Source: Deltaproteobacteria bacterium (GTDB lineage Bacteria > Desulfobacterota > Syntrophia > Syntrophales > Smithellaceae). From it: a DNA stretch of 64,000 bases. The position numbers and the translations under genes were made by a program. Position 1 is the first letter of the stretch; each line of letters opens with the position of its first letter. Below are positions 42,426-51,637 of this stretch, piece after piece. Under the pieces are notes generated by a model that ran no database searches, was not told the origin of the DNA, and saw nothing but the letters and a program-made list of their open reading frames with translations. The stretch covers positions 40,908-104,907 of the forward strand of contig JAKLGV010000007.1 in the NCBI GenBank assembly GCA_022710585.1, in the 5' to 3' direction.

Positions 42426-44516
42426 ATGAAGAAAGTCTTGCCTTTTGTTCTGTTGTTTTCATTAGTTGTTTGTTCACCTGTCAAAGCCGAAGAGAAGAAA
42501 TCACCCGAAACGATTGTCACCATGCAGGAAGTCGTGGTCACCGCAACGAAAGTCCCGGAAAAGCGGAACGATATTCCCAATGCTGTCATCATCATAGATC
42601 AAAATGACATTCAAATGTCCGGCGCTAAGAGCCTCGGAGAATTACTGGCGAATGAGCCGGGTATCGACTGGCAGACCTACGGCAATTACGGCGGTGCATC
42701 ACAAGAGATCCATATCCGTGGCATGCGCGGCAATGCCTCTCAAGTGCTTGTCAATGGTATGAATATAGGTTCCCCGTCTTTGGGTGTTGCGGACATGGGA
42801 AAGCTTGCCCTCGACAACATCGAACGGATCGAAGTAGTCAAGGGATCCGGTTCCGTGCTTTATGGATCAGGCGCCATGGCGGGGACTGTCAATATTATTA
42901 CGAAGGCACCACAGAGAGATAAAATGGACCTGAAAATAGGCGCTGGTTACGGTTCGCAAAACACGTATCGCATCGCGGCGGAAAACGGCATGTTTGTGGC
43001 TGGAGATTTTGGATATTACCTGACTGCCGGAAGAACCGAAACAGACGGGTTCCGGGATAACAGCTGGCTAAGGCAAAACGATGTGTCCATAAAAATGGTT
43101 CTGGACAAGAGAGATACTTTGAATGTCAGCCTCTACGGGGATTATATAGATCGAGATTACGGCATGCCGGGTGTCAAACCGCCTGAAGGAACTCATGATT
43201 ATTATATCGACGGTGAGAAATTCTACAATAGCGAGTCAGCAGCACTTTTGGATAACAGTACCGATAAAGACGGTCATATCGTTCTGAATGTGAAAGGCGA
43301 ACCGTTGTCTTGGTTCGGTTATAATCTCAAAGGCTTTTACACGAACATGGAAAATAACAATTACGTGCGTTATGCATTCGATGGTACAGGAGCAGAAAAC
43401 TGGGTCACCAACAAAGTGCTGGGCGCGGATGGCCATATGGATATTTATCCTTTTGAAGGCATCAAAGTGTTGCTGGGCGGAGAATACAAAGACTTTGACT
43501 GGGAAAATCGGAATGACAGTCTGGACAAAACCGGCTCAAGCACCGGTGCCGAATCAACGACAAAAGCCAATGTATTTACAAAGGGCGTTTTTGCGGAGAT
43601 TGAATACAGACCCTCATTGTACGGAAAGGTTTTGGCCGGTATCAGGCATGAAAACCACTCCGCCTTTGGATCGGAAAACCTGCCCCTCTTCGGTATCGTC
43701 ATCAATCCGGTTGAAACAACGGCACTGAAGATCAGTCACGGGAAGCACTTCCTGGCGCCGACGCTCAATGATCTTTACTGGCCCGCCGATCCATATACCA
43801 AAGGCAACTCCGCTCTGAAACCGGAAATTGGCTGGCATACGGACGTTACCATCGAACAGTCCTTGCTGAAGGACAAGTTGTTCATGACGTTATCTTATTT
43901 CCACTGGAATGTAGATGATAAAATCCAGTGGGAGCCGGATTCCCAGGGGGTATGGTGTCCCATCAATCTTGCCGGCTATGAAGCGAACGGTATCGAAGCG
44001 GGCATCAAAATCGGTCCCTTGTACGATTTGTTGTTGGCTTTGAGTTATACCTACACGGATGCGGAAGAAGAAAACCGTGCATACACTAAACAGGATTACG
44101 GATGGCCGCCGGATGTCCCTCCGGATTTTCAGTACACCATGGTCAAACGGCGTGCGACCATGACACCGGAAAACCAGTTTAGAGGCGATCTTACATACCA
44201 AAACAAATCGGGACTGACCGCAACAGCAACGGTGCGGTACGTCGGTGATCAGCTTGTTTACAATACGGAATCCACGACCTACCCGGAAACGAAAACAGTT
44301 ACCTATACCATCGACGCCTACTGGACGGCGGATTTAAAGATAAAACAGCGTCTTTACAAGCATTGGACTCTTTCGCTGTCCTGCGATAACCTGTTTGATC
44401 AGGAGTATGACACTCATTTGTCATCCTTCACCGACCAGACGACATTCAAAACCACGATGAGCGCGTATCCGGGAGCAGGCCGATCGGTTTTTGCCGGTGT
44501 GACGTATGAATTTTAG
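42426..44516 (+). CDS. btuB: TonB-dependent outer-membrane cobalamin receptor
   Basis: About 696 residues. A signal peptide (KKVLPFVLLFSLVVCSPVKA) is followed by a TonB box-like TMQEVVVTATKVPEKRND. The plug domain includes IHIRGMRGNASQVLVNGM and RIEVVKGSGSVLYGSGAMAGTVNIIT. The barrel ends with VFAGVTYEF (terminal Phe). It imports corrinoids across the outer membrane with TonB energy. AAAGGAG precedes ATG 42426; codons from 42378 are part of the riboswitch region. It is the first gene under the riboswitch. Confidence 0.95.
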   Translation: MKKVLPFVLLFSLVVCSPVKAEEKKSPETIVTMQEVVVTATKVPEKRNDIPNAVIIIDQNDIQMSGAKSLGELLANEPGIDWQTYGNYGGASQEIHIRGMRGNASQVLVNGMNIGSPSLGVADMGKLALDNIERIEVVKGSGSVLYGSGAMAGTVNIITKAPQRDKMDLKIGAGYGSQNTYRIAAENGMFVAGDFGYYLTAGRTETDGFRDNSWLRQNDVSIKMVLDKRDTLNVSLYGDYIDRDYGMPGVKPPEGTHDYYIDGEKFYNSESAALLDNSTDKDGHIVLNVKGEPLSWFGYNLKGFYTNMENNNYVRYAFDGTGAENWVTNKVLGADGHMDIYPFEGIKVLLGGEYKDFDWENRNDSLDKTGSSTGAESTTKANVFTKGVFAEIEYRPSLYGKVLAGIRHENHSAFGSENLPLFGIVINPVETTALKISHGKHFLAPTLNDLYWPADPYTKGNSALKPEIGWHTDVTIEQSLLKDKLFMTLSYFHWNVDDKIQWEPDSQGVWCPINLAGYEANGIEAGIKIGPLYDLLLALSYTYTDAEEENRAYTKQDYGWPPDVPPDFQYTMVKRRATMTPENQFRGDLTYQNKSGLTATATVRYVGDQLVYNTESTTYPETKTVTYTIDAYWTADLKIKQRLYKHWTLSLSCDNLFDQEYDTHLSSFTDQTTFKTTMSAYPGAGRSVFAGVTYEF

Positions 44517-44563
44517 ACATAACAGCCTTGAAGCTTACCGATATGAAATTGGTTGACGGTATT

Positions 44564-44610
44564 GCAGCAGGAGAAAGATTTTCTGTATTTTCTCCTGCTG
44601 CGTTTCATTT
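44564..44610 (+). terminator. Hairpin between btuB and btuF
   Basis: GCAGCAGGAGAAA (44564-44576) pairs perfectly with TTTCTCCTGCTGC (44589-44601), then GTTTCATTTG. The 13-bp stem and T-rich tail suggest a terminator or strong attenuator that would make btuB more abundant than the downstream genes. Confidence 0.75.
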
Positions 44611-44637
44611 GAATCATCAGCAACATTGAAGATACGC

Positions 44638-45552
44638 ATGAGCAAACCATTAACAGGACCGCAGCATTCTTCCATAGTTATTCTAACCGTTGTCCTTGCG
44701 TTGATTTGCGTGGATATCTCCTGGGCCCGTGTGGTTACGGACGAAATCGGCCGTTCCGTTAACATAGCTTCCGCTCCGCAAAGGATTATTTCCCTTGCCC
44801 CCGGTATTACGGAAACGCTTTACTTTCTCGGTCTTGACGATTACATAGCGGGTGTCACCACCTTTTGTGATTGGCCTGCCGCGGCACGCAAAAAACCGCG
44901 CATCGGCGGATTCAGCAATCCTTCCCTGGAGAAGATCGTTGGCCTGAAACCGGATTTAATCATTGCCACTGCCGACGGCAACAGAAAAGATACCGTTCGG
45001 CAGCTCGAAAGATTGGGCCTTTCCGTCTATGTGATCAATCCTTCCGGCATCACGGGCTTTCTGAACAGCATTGTAAATATCGGGGGGATAACAGACAGAG
45101 AAAAGGAAGCAGGCAAACTGGTTGAAGGATTGCGGAAGCGATTAAGCCATATTACTCGCCGGATACGGAACAAGCATAGACCGCGCGTATTTTTTCAGCT
45201 CGGGATGGAACCGGTGTTTACCGTAGGAAGAGGAACATTGATCCATGAAATGATTGAGCAAGCGGGAGGCATCAATGTTGCGGGTCAAGATATTGCCCGT
45301 TATCCCGTCTACAGCGCGGAGGGAATCATCGCGGCCTCGCCGGAAATTATTGTTTTCGCGCCGATGGTGAATGACCGTAATTTCGCGGCTGTCAATAAAT
45401 TCTGGCAGACTATCGGCGACATTCCGGCAGTGAAAAACAAAAAAATTTATCCGATTGATGCCGACTTGATTAACAGGGCCTCGCCGCGCATTTTTGATGC
45501 TATTGAAATCATGGCACGGATTTTCCATCCGGATGTAAAATTTACTCGATAA
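44638..45552 (+). CDS. btuF: Cobalamin-binding periplasmic protein
   Basis: About 304 residues. Signal peptide (IVILTVVLALICVDISWA) then the type III binding-protein (PBP III) opening VVTDEIGRSVNIASAPQRIISLAPGITETLYFLGL. VTTFCDWPAAARKKPRIGGFSNPSLEKIVGLKPDLIIA is the BtuF/FhuD pattern; CDWP is characteristic of B12-binding members. It delivers corrinoids to BtuCD. The frame opens at TTG 44626, but ATG 44638 starts the signal peptide equally well. Confidence 0.92.
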   Translation: MSKPLTGPQHSSIVILTVVLALICVDISWARVVTDEIGRSVNIASAPQRIISLAPGITETLYFLGLDDYIAGVTTFCDWPAAARKKPRIGGFSNPSLEKIVGLKPDLIIATADGNRKDTVRQLERLGLSVYVINPSGITGFLNSIVNIGGITDREKEAGKLVEGLRKRLSHITRRIRNKHRPRVFFQLGMEPVFTVGRGTLIHEMIEQAGGINVAGQDIARYPVYSAEGIIAASPEIIVFAPMVNDRNFAAVNKFWQTIGDIPAVKNKKIYPIDADLINRASPRIFDAIEIMARIFHPDVKFTR

Positions 45553-45618
45553 TTATTTTATGCTGTGTTATCGCCACAGACGATTGAACAGAACACGCGA
45601 AAAACGAAAGAAAACCCT

Positions 45619-46686
45619 ATGAATTATCCGACGATTCCCCCGATTGACAATGCTGCCGCGCAGCAGGCTGGGATACGGCAAAACAACCTCACCAAACCTC
45701 CCGGTAGCCTCGGCAGGCTGGAAAAAATTTCCATTCAACTGGCCGGAATGAAGGCTGATCCCCTGCCCGGTGTTTCCCGCAAGGCGGTGATCGTCATGGC
45801 GGCCGACCACGGAGTTGCCCTTGAAGGCATCAGCGCCTTTCCTGCCGAGGTCACGCCGCAAATGGTCCTGAATTTTCTTCACGGTGGAGCCGCCATCAAT
45901 GTTCTGGCGCGTCAGGCTGGCGCCGACGTAATCGTTGTGGATATTGGCGTTGCTGCCGATTTTGATCCGTCTCTGCCGGGGCTTCTACATCGTAAGGTTG
46001 CCCGCGGAACGCAAAATATGATGAAAGGACCGGCCATGACCCGTGCCGAAGCTGAAAAAGCAATTGCTGAAGGAATGGCTGTTTTGTCGAGTGTTGCCGA
46101 CAATGGTATTGATTTGATCGCCACAGGCGATATGGGCATCGGTAACACGACACCGTCATCGGCCATTGTCGCCGTGATGACCGGATTGCCGGTGGCCAAA
46201 GTAACCGGGCACGGCACCGGAATCGATAGTGCTGGTTTAGCGCATAAGATTCAGGTAATCGAAAAGGCCATAGCACTGAACCGGCCTGAGCCGAATGATG
46301 CCCTGGATGTGCTTTGCAAAGTCGGCGGGCTGGAAATTGCCGGCTTAGCCGGGGTGATAATCGCTGCTGCATCATGCCGTATACCGGTCGTGGTAGACGG
46401 TTTTATTTCAACAGCTGCCGCCATGATTGCAGAGGGTCTTGTGCCCGATGTGCGACATTACATGTTTGCTTCGCATCAATCAGTGGAAATCGGTCATCAG
46501 GCAATGCATAAATATCTCGGTTTGAATCCGTTGATAAATATGAATTTACGTCTTGGCGAAGGGACAGGGGCGGTATTGGCATTTCATTTGATTGAAGCCG
46601 CCTCCCGCATACTGAGGGAAATGGCAACATTTGCCGAAGCAGGCGTCAGCGATAAAGAAAAGGGATCTGTGCTGACAGCAAGCTAA
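45619..46686 (+). CDS. cobT: Nicotinate-nucleotide:dimethylbenzimidazole phosphoribosyltransferase
   Basis: 355 residues. The opening NNLTKPPGSLGRLEKISIQLAG, the VIVMAADHGVALEGISAFPAEVT segment, IATGDMGIGNTTPSSAIVAVMTG and GEGTGAVLAFHLIEAA (with the catalytic Glu) identify CobT. It activates a lower-ligand base to its alpha-ribotide for attachment by CobS. Which base is used cannot be read. ATG 45619 matches the family N-terminus. Part of the riboswitch-led operon. Confidence 0.96.
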   Translation: MNYPTIPPIDNAAAQQAGIRQNNLTKPPGSLGRLEKISIQLAGMKADPLPGVSRKAVIVMAADHGVALEGISAFPAEVTPQMVLNFLHGGAAINVLARQAGADVIVVDIGVAADFDPSLPGLLHRKVARGTQNMMKGPAMTRAEAEKAIAEGMAVLSSVADNGIDLIATGDMGIGNTTPSSAIVAVMTGLPVAKVTGHGTGIDSAGLAHKIQVIEKAIALNRPEPNDALDVLCKVGGLEIAGLAGVIIAAASCRIPVVVDGFISTAAAMIAEGLVPDVRHYMFASHQSVEIGHQAMHKYLGLNPLINMNLRLGEGTGAVLAFHLIEAASRILREMATFAEAGVSDKEKGSVLTAS

Positions 46687-46702
46687 TGGAATTGAGGAAA
46701 CT

Positions 46703-47431
46703 ATGCGGAACTTACGGATTGCCTTTGGTTTATTAACAACACTGCCGCTAGGAATGCCGGAAGACTGGCATCACGGCGATAGCGGTCGCGCTGCCGCCTG
46801 GTTCCCGCTGGTGGGAATTGTTGTCGGCGGATTCACCTGGATTTGCTGGCTGGCGTTTACGCCGCTTTTTACGCCGCTGATAGCAGGTTTGCTGACGCTA
46901 ATCGTGTGGATTGCCCTAACCGGGGGACTTCATATTGACGGCCTGGCCGATTGTTGTGATGGATTGTTTGCTTCGGCCACGCCTGAGCGGCGGCTGGAAA
47001 TCATGAAAGACCCTCATCTGGGAACATTCGGCTGCGTCGGTTTGCTGCTGTTGTTGTTCTCCAAAGCTGCAGCACTGAGTGCACTTACAGCTTTTTCCGG
47101 CTTGAGCATTATTCTTGCGGCAACAATCAGTCGCTGGCTCATTCTATCTGCGGCTATGCTGCCGCCGGTGCATCCCGGCGGCATGGGCGCCGATTTTGCA
47201 GCCGGCCTCAAACGCGGCGTTATTGTCGGCACGGCTATTTTCCCTCTGGCCATGGCCGCACTTCTCGGCGTGCGGGGTGTTTATGCCGTGGTGTTTGCTG
47301 TATTGGCCGCAACAGCTGTTTTGGCGCTGGCAAAAAGTCGTATTCACGGCGTCAGCGGTGATGTATTCGGCATGCTGGTTGAAGTCACGGAAACCGTTGT
47401 CTTGTTGACATTTACTTTGAGAGGTCAATGA
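46703..47431 (+). CDS. cobS: Adenosylcobinamide-GDP ribazoletransferase (cobalamin synthase)
   Basis: 242 residues, polytopic. The family motif GLHIDGLADCCDGLFASATPERRLEIMKDPHLGTFGCVGL carries the Asp residues that bind Mg2+ and substrate. It joins adenosylcobinamide-GDP with alpha-ribazole phosphate at the membrane to complete the cobamide. The stop overlaps the cbiR-like start by 4 nt (ATGA). Confidence 0.96.
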   Translation: MRNLRIAFGLLTTLPLGMPEDWHHGDSGRAAAWFPLVGIVVGGFTWICWLAFTPLFTPLIAGLLTLIVWIALTGGLHIDGLADCCDGLFASATPERRLEIMKDPHLGTFGCVGLLLLLFSKAAALSALTAFSGLSIILAATISRWLILSAAMLPPVHPGGMGADFAAGLKRGVIVGTAIFPLAMAALLGVRGVYAVVFAVLAATAVLALAKSRIHGVSGDVFGMLVEVTETVVLLTFTLRGQ

Positions 47432-48249
47432 ACCGATATCCTTTTCGTCTGGGCACAACGTCATATATTATTCCGGATGATATTTTACCCAATGTCCGGT
47501 ATCTGGCCGGAAACGTACAGGATGTGGAATTGGTGCTGTTTGAGGTTGAAGGTGGCGCAGGTAATTTGCCCGACCGCTTACAGATTGAGGAGTTGCGCAA
47601 TATCGCCTCTGATCATGATCTGACCTATACCGTGCACCTGCCGCTGGATTTGCGGCTGGCGGATGACGGCTCCGCTCGCCATATCTCTTTGGAAAAAGCC
47701 AAGCGCGTCATTGATTGCACTCGCGATCTGGAACCGTATGCTTATGTTTTACATTTGGACGGGAAATCCGTTCGTAATGGTACAACACCCGATGTCATGG
47801 AACGCTGGCAGGATCATGCCGTTCAATCTCTGAAAATCGTCGAAGCATGGACGGGAAGCATTGAGAAGCTGGCGGTTGAAAACCTTGAAGGCTATCCGTT
47901 GGATTTCTGCGAGCCGATTCTGGAACAAATTGACATCAGCCGCGCCGTGGATGTCGGCCATCTCTGGCTTGATCATCATGATCCTGTGAAGTATTTGCAA
48001 AATGCTTTGCCGCGTACTAGGGTTATTCACATTCACGGCATTGCCGGGCGTGATCATCAATCGCTGGCGCATGTACCGGCGGACCAGTTACGAGCCGTAT
48101 GGAATGCACTTCTGGGCTCCGACTATCGTGGCGTACTCACTATAGAAGTATTTTCTGAAGATGATTTTCGAACTTCATGGGCGGCTATAGAAACCGTAAT
48201 GAAAGAACAAGGGGTTGCAACCCTTTGTTCTCGGGAGAAACGCATATGA
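47428..48249 (+). CDS. cbiR: CbiR-like cobamide-remodelling enzyme (TIM barrel, AP endonuclease 2 superfamily)
   Basis: 273 residues of the xylose-isomerase-like TIM-barrel superfamily. RYPFRLGTTSYIIPDDILPNV is its opening, and metal-ligand candidates are in YTVHLPLDL, YVLHLDGK, LAVENLEG, AVDVGHLWLDHHDP and VIHIHGIAGRDHQSL. Placement between cobS and cobU, and the N-terminal pattern, fit CbiR, described in Akkermansia as hydrolysing the nucleotide loop of cobamides so that a different lower ligand can be installed. It overlaps cobS and cobU by 4 nt each. Assignment rests on recognition plus context. Confidence 0.8.
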   Translation: MNRYPFRLGTTSYIIPDDILPNVRYLAGNVQDVELVLFEVEGGAGNLPDRLQIEELRNIASDHDLTYTVHLPLDLRLADDGSARHISLEKAKRVIDCTRDLEPYAYVLHLDGKSVRNGTTPDVMERWQDHAVQSLKIVEAWTGSIEKLAVENLEGYPLDFCEPILEQIDISRAVDVGHLWLDHHDPVKYLQNALPRTRVIHIHGIAGRDHQSLAHVPADQLRAVWNALLGSDYRGVLTIEVFSEDDFRTSWAAIETVMKEQGVATLCSREKRI

Positions 48250-48797
48250 ATCATGAAATTCCCACTGATGGAATAACGCTTATTTTGGGCGGTGCCCGCA
48301 GCGGTAAAAGCTCCTTTGCCGAAAAGATTGCGCGTGAATCGGGGAAAACGGTTCTTTTTATTGCCACGGCTACCGCCGGCGATGATGAAATGTCCAAACG
48401 AATTCGCAATCACCAGGCATCACGGCCTGTTGAATGGCAAACGCTCGAATTGCCCCGTGGCTTCGGCGGCAATTTTACGGCGCCTCTTGCCGACGTGACC
48501 ATTGTGGATTGCATCAGTTTGCTGGTTAATAACGTTTTGATGTCGTTGCCGGAAAACAGTTCGCTGGAAGTTGTCATGCACGATGTACGTGAAGAAATCG
48601 ACGGGCTGATCGCCACAAATGCAAGATGCGGCGGTCAGTGGCTGATTATTTCCAACGAGGTCGGGATGGGACTTGTTCCGCCGTATCCGCTAGGCCGGAT
48701 ATACCGTGATGCGTTGGGCTGGGCCAATCAAACCTTGGTCGGTGCTGCCCAACGGGTTATCTTGATGGTCGCCGGAATTCCGATGGTGATTAAATAA
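48246..48797 (+). CDS. cobU: Adenosylcobinamide kinase / adenosylcobinamide-phosphate guanylyltransferase
   Basis: 183 residues. Walker A ILGGARSGKSSFAEKIA, the VLFIATATAGDDEMSKRIRNHQASRP segment with the guanylated His, VDCISLLVNNVL and ISNEVGMGLVPPYPLGRIYRDALGW are the complete CobU pattern. It phosphorylates and guanylylates adenosylcobinamide, as needed to rebuild cobamides from cobinamide. ATG overlaps the cbiR stop. The frame upstream (48177) lies in cbiR. Confidence 0.96.
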   Translation: MNHEIPTDGITLILGGARSGKSSFAEKIARESGKTVLFIATATAGDDEMSKRIRNHQASRPVEWQTLELPRGFGGNFTAPLADVTIVDCISLLVNNVLMSLPENSSLEVVMHDVREEIDGLIATNARCGGQWLIISNEVGMGLVPPYPLGRIYRDALGWANQTLVGAAQRVILMVAGIPMVIK

Positions 48798-48817
48798 CCG
48801 CTGGGGAATATTTTTAA

Positions 48818-49546
48818 ATGAAGAAATCCATATTCAATTGGAGTGGCGGCAAAGACAGCGCATTGGGCTTGTATCATTCTCTGAATGATAAGGATGTCGA
48901 GGTAAAATATCTTCTGACCACATTGAGCGAAAAATACAATAGGGTTTCCATGCACGGGGTCAGGAAAGAGTTGCTTCAAATACAGGCAAAAAATATAGGT
49001 GTTGAATTGAAAGAGATTTATCTGCCGGAATCGGCCTCTCTGGAAACTTACAACAACATCATGAAAAAGGCTTTTGAGGGATTTAAAGAAGAGGGCATTG
49101 AATATTCCATATTCGGAGATATCTTTCTGGAAGATTTGAAAAAGTACAGGGAAGACCGATTAGCAGAAGTGCGGATGAAAGGGATGTTCCCTTTATGGAA
49201 GCGATCGAGTACGGACATATTAAAAGAGTTTATGAATTTGGGTTTTAAAACGGTTATTGTTTGCGTCAATGATCGATATCTTGATTCCTCATTCGCCGGT
49301 AGGGTCATTGATGAAGATTTTCTAAACGCGCTGCCGGGAAACGTTGATCCCTGCGGTGAAAATGGAGAGTTTCATTCATTTGTTTTTGACGGACCCATAT
49401 TTAAAAATAAAATCCATTATGAGCACGGCGAGCTTGAGTGCAGAGCATATAAAGCAAAAACGGTTGATGCGGATAAATCTGGTAGAACTAGAAAAGAGAA
49501 AGACGCCGTTTTCTGGTATCGGGACATTCTAATCAAATCATCATAG
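48818..49546 (+). CDS. Diphthine-ammonia ligase-like ATP pyrophosphatase, copy 1
   Basis: 242 residues of the DPH6/MJ0570 group of N-type ATP pyrophosphatases. PP-loop FNWSGGKDSALGLYHSL, later VCVNDRYLDSSFAGRVID and the family-specific DPCGENGEFHSFVFDGPIF. Family members adenylate a carboxyl group and replace AMP with ammonia, as in eukaryotic/archaeal diphthamide synthesis; bacteria have no diphthamide, so the substrate must differ. It is 20 nt after cobU within a cobamide salvage operon, and a second copy follows 8 nt later. Amidation of a corrinoid or related acid is a speculative role. Confidence 0.8.
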   Translation: MKKSIFNWSGGKDSALGLYHSLNDKDVEVKYLLTTLSEKYNRVSMHGVRKELLQIQAKNIGVELKEIYLPESASLETYNNIMKKAFEGFKEEGIEYSIFGDIFLEDLKKYREDRLAEVRMKGMFPLWKRSSTDILKEFMNLGFKTVIVCVNDRYLDSSFAGRVIDEDFLNALPGNVDPCGENGEFHSFVFDGPIFKNKIHYEHGELECRAYKAKTVDADKSGRTRKEKDAVFWYRDILIKSS

Positions 49547-49554
49547 AGAATCAG

Positions 49555-50241
49555 TTGACCAGAAAGAAAGCCATCGTTTCCTGGACGGGAGGGAAAGACT
49601 GCGCTCTTGCGCTATTCATAGCCGGGCAATCCGGTTTTGAGATTACCGGACTGGTGACTTTCATTCCTGCCGGTTCGGATTTCAGGGCTCATCCTCTGAT
49701 CATGATTGAAAAACAAGCCGAGGCGTTGAATCTGCCGTGGATTAAAATAGTTATTGAAAAACCCTATCAACGGTTTTATGAAAAGTCCCTGGATAATATA
49801 AGACAAATATATGACATAGAATATTTGATCACAGGAGATATTGATTTCATCGGCGGCTTCTTCACCAATTATATGGAAGACCGTTGCCGGGCTGTCGGAT
49901 TGAATATTTTTAATCCGGTCTGGCAAAAATCGAGAGAGGAGATAATGGAGTTATTATTTGAAAACAAATTTGAATTTATTTTCTCCTTGTCAAACGCAAA
50001 TGTATTGGATGCCGCATGGATTGGAAAAAACATAACAAGGGAAATGTTTACTGAATTGAGAAAGATTGCCCGGGTCAACGGTATGGATTTATGCGGTGAA
50101 AACGGAGAGTTTCATTCCATGGTTATGAATTCTCCGGATTTCCAAAAGAAATTAATTGTGAACTCATCCGGGATAATTTCTGACGATGAATTTCATTATT
50201 TGGTTATAGAAAAGATTTCATTACAGTTAAAAATAAATTAG
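49555..50241 (+). CDS. Diphthine-ammonia ligase-like ATP pyrophosphatase, copy 2
   Basis: 228 residues, homologous to the preceding protein: VSWTGGKDCALALFIAG (PP-loop with Cys replacing Ser after D) and DLCGENGEFHSMVMNSPDF. Between them the sequences are clearly divergent, so this is an old duplication or two distinct enzymes. The PP-loop change GGKDC is conservative. Start is a TTG (49555) with no strong SD, implying coupling to copy 1. bioY begins 15 nt after its stop. Confidence 0.78.
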   Translation: MTRKKAIVSWTGGKDCALALFIAGQSGFEITGLVTFIPAGSDFRAHPLIMIEKQAEALNLPWIKIVIEKPYQRFYEKSLDNIRQIYDIEYLITGDIDFIGGFFTNYMEDRCRAVGLNIFNPVWQKSREEIMELLFENKFEFIFSLSNANVLDAAWIGKNITREMFTELRKIARVNGMDLCGENGEFHSMVMNSPDFQKKLIVNSSGIISDDEFHYLVIEKISLQLKIN

Positions 50242-50256
50242 TAGGAAGAAACAAAT

Positions 50257-50793
50257 ATGGTTACGGACAAAATATCGACAAGAGGATTGGTTTACGCGGC
50301 ACTTTTCGGCGCCCTGACGGCGGCGGGAGCCTTTATCGTCATTCCTTTGCCGCCGGTGCCGATGACCGCGCAGACTTTTTTCATGAATGTCGCCGCCCTT
50401 CTTCTGGGCGGACCTCTGGGCGCCGCCAGCCAGCTCATTTATGTCATGCTCGGCGTCGTCGGCATGCCGGTTTTTGCCGGTGGGAAAGCGGGATTGGGCG
50501 TTCTTTTCGGACCCACCGGCGGTTATCTGCTTGGCTTTATCATCGCGGCTTTTGTCGTCGGCACGGTCAATAAAATAAAAAAAAATGCCGGTACGCTCTG
50601 GAATATCTTCTCGATGACTATCGGGATGCTGATTATTTACACGCTGGGAAGTCTCCAGCTTGCTCTGGTGGCCAAGATGAGCTTCACCAAAGCGCTGACG
50701 GTCGGCGTCCTGCCTTTTCTTCCGGGCGATGTCATCAAAATTCTGCTGGCCGCCGCTGTGTGTTCGCGATTGAAAGGACGCGTTAAGGTTTAG
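50257..50793 (+). CDS. bioY: BioY-family biotin S component of an ECF transporter
   Basis: 178 residues, six helices. PLPPVPMTAQTFFMNVAALLLG and VMLGVVGMPVFAGGKAGLGVLFGPTGGYLLGF are the BioY signature, and the late Asp-Lys pair is in LPGDVIKILLAAAV. It binds biotin at the membrane. Dedicated ATPase and T components follow directly, a bioYMN arrangement. AGGAAG precedes ATG. Confidence 0.94.
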   Translation: MVTDKISTRGLVYAALFGALTAAGAFIVIPLPPVPMTAQTFFMNVAALLLGGPLGAASQLIYVMLGVVGMPVFAGGKAGLGVLFGPTGGYLLGFIIAAFVVGTVNKIKKNAGTLWNIFSMTIGMLIIYTLGSLQLALVAKMSFTKALTVGVLPFLPGDVIKILLAAAVCSRLKGRVKV

Positions 50794-50798
50794 TCAAT

Positions 50799-51635
50799 TT
50801 GTTGATTCACTTAGAAGACGTTTATTACACCTATGAAACGGAGGGCATTGAGGCCCTCCGCGGCGTTTCCCTCCAGATCCAGGAGGGCGAACATCTGGCC
50901 ATCATCGGACCTAACGGCTGCGGAAAGACAACGCTCATCCGGCATTTAAACGCCCTGCTGCTGCCCGCGCGCGGCAAAGTCACGGTCGATGGACTGAAGA
51001 CGGATCATCCGAAGCATCAGGCGGAAATTAGGGCGCAGATCGGCATGGTTTTTCAGAATCCCGATCATCAGATTGTCGGCATGACCGTGGAGGAAGATGT
51101 CGCGTTCGGTCCGGAAAATCTGCGGCTGCCGTCAGATGAAATAAAAAAACGGGTGACCGAAGCGATGTCCCGGGCGGGTATTGCCAAGCTGGCCGGACGC
51201 GGCATCGAGAATCTTTCCGGCGGCGAAAAGAGGCTGGTGGCCATTGCCGGCGTGCTGGCGATGCGGCCGCGGTTTATCGCGCTCGATGAGCCAACTGCCT
51301 TCCTGGATCCCGCCGCCGCCGGACGGGTTTTGGATATGATTGACCGGCTGCATGCCGAAGGCGTGGGCATCATCCATATCACGCACAACATGGCGGAAGC
51401 CGCCCTGACACAGAGAGTCGTGGTGATGCGAGAAGGCCGCATTCTTCTGGACGGGACACCGCCGGAAATTTTCGGGAAGGCCGCCATGCTGAAACAAAGC
51501 GGCATGCAGCTTCCGCAGATCACGGAATTGCTGCTGGAACTCAAAGAAGCGGGATTGCCGGTGCGGACGGATATCGTTCATATGAAAGACGCATTGGATC
51601 AGATCATCGCTCTCACTGGCAAAAAGCAGGGTTGA
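50799..51635 (+). CDS. bioM: ECF transporter ATPase (BioM/CbiO type)
   Basis: 278 residues. Walker A GPNGCGKTTLIRHLNALL, Q-loop VFQNPDHQIVGMTVEEDVAFGPENL, signature NLSGGEKRLVAIAGVLAM and Walker B FIALDEPTAFLDP are complete. The start appears to be TTG (50799, or TTG 50802), 6 nt past the bioY stop and with only a weak SD, so translation is likely coupled. It energises biotin uptake with BioN. Confidence 0.9.
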   Translation: MLIHLEDVYYTYETEGIEALRGVSLQIQEGEHLAIIGPNGCGKTTLIRHLNALLLPARGKVTVDGLKTDHPKHQAEIRAQIGMVFQNPDHQIVGMTVEEDVAFGPENLRLPSDEIKKRVTEAMSRAGIAKLAGRGIENLSGGEKRLVAIAGVLAMRPRFIALDEPTAFLDPAAAGRVLDMIDRLHAEGVGIIHITHNMAEAALTQRVVVMREGRILLDGTPPEIFGKAAMLKQSGMQLPQITELLLELKEAGLPVRTDIVHMKDALDQIIALTGKKQG

Positions 51636-51637
51636 GC

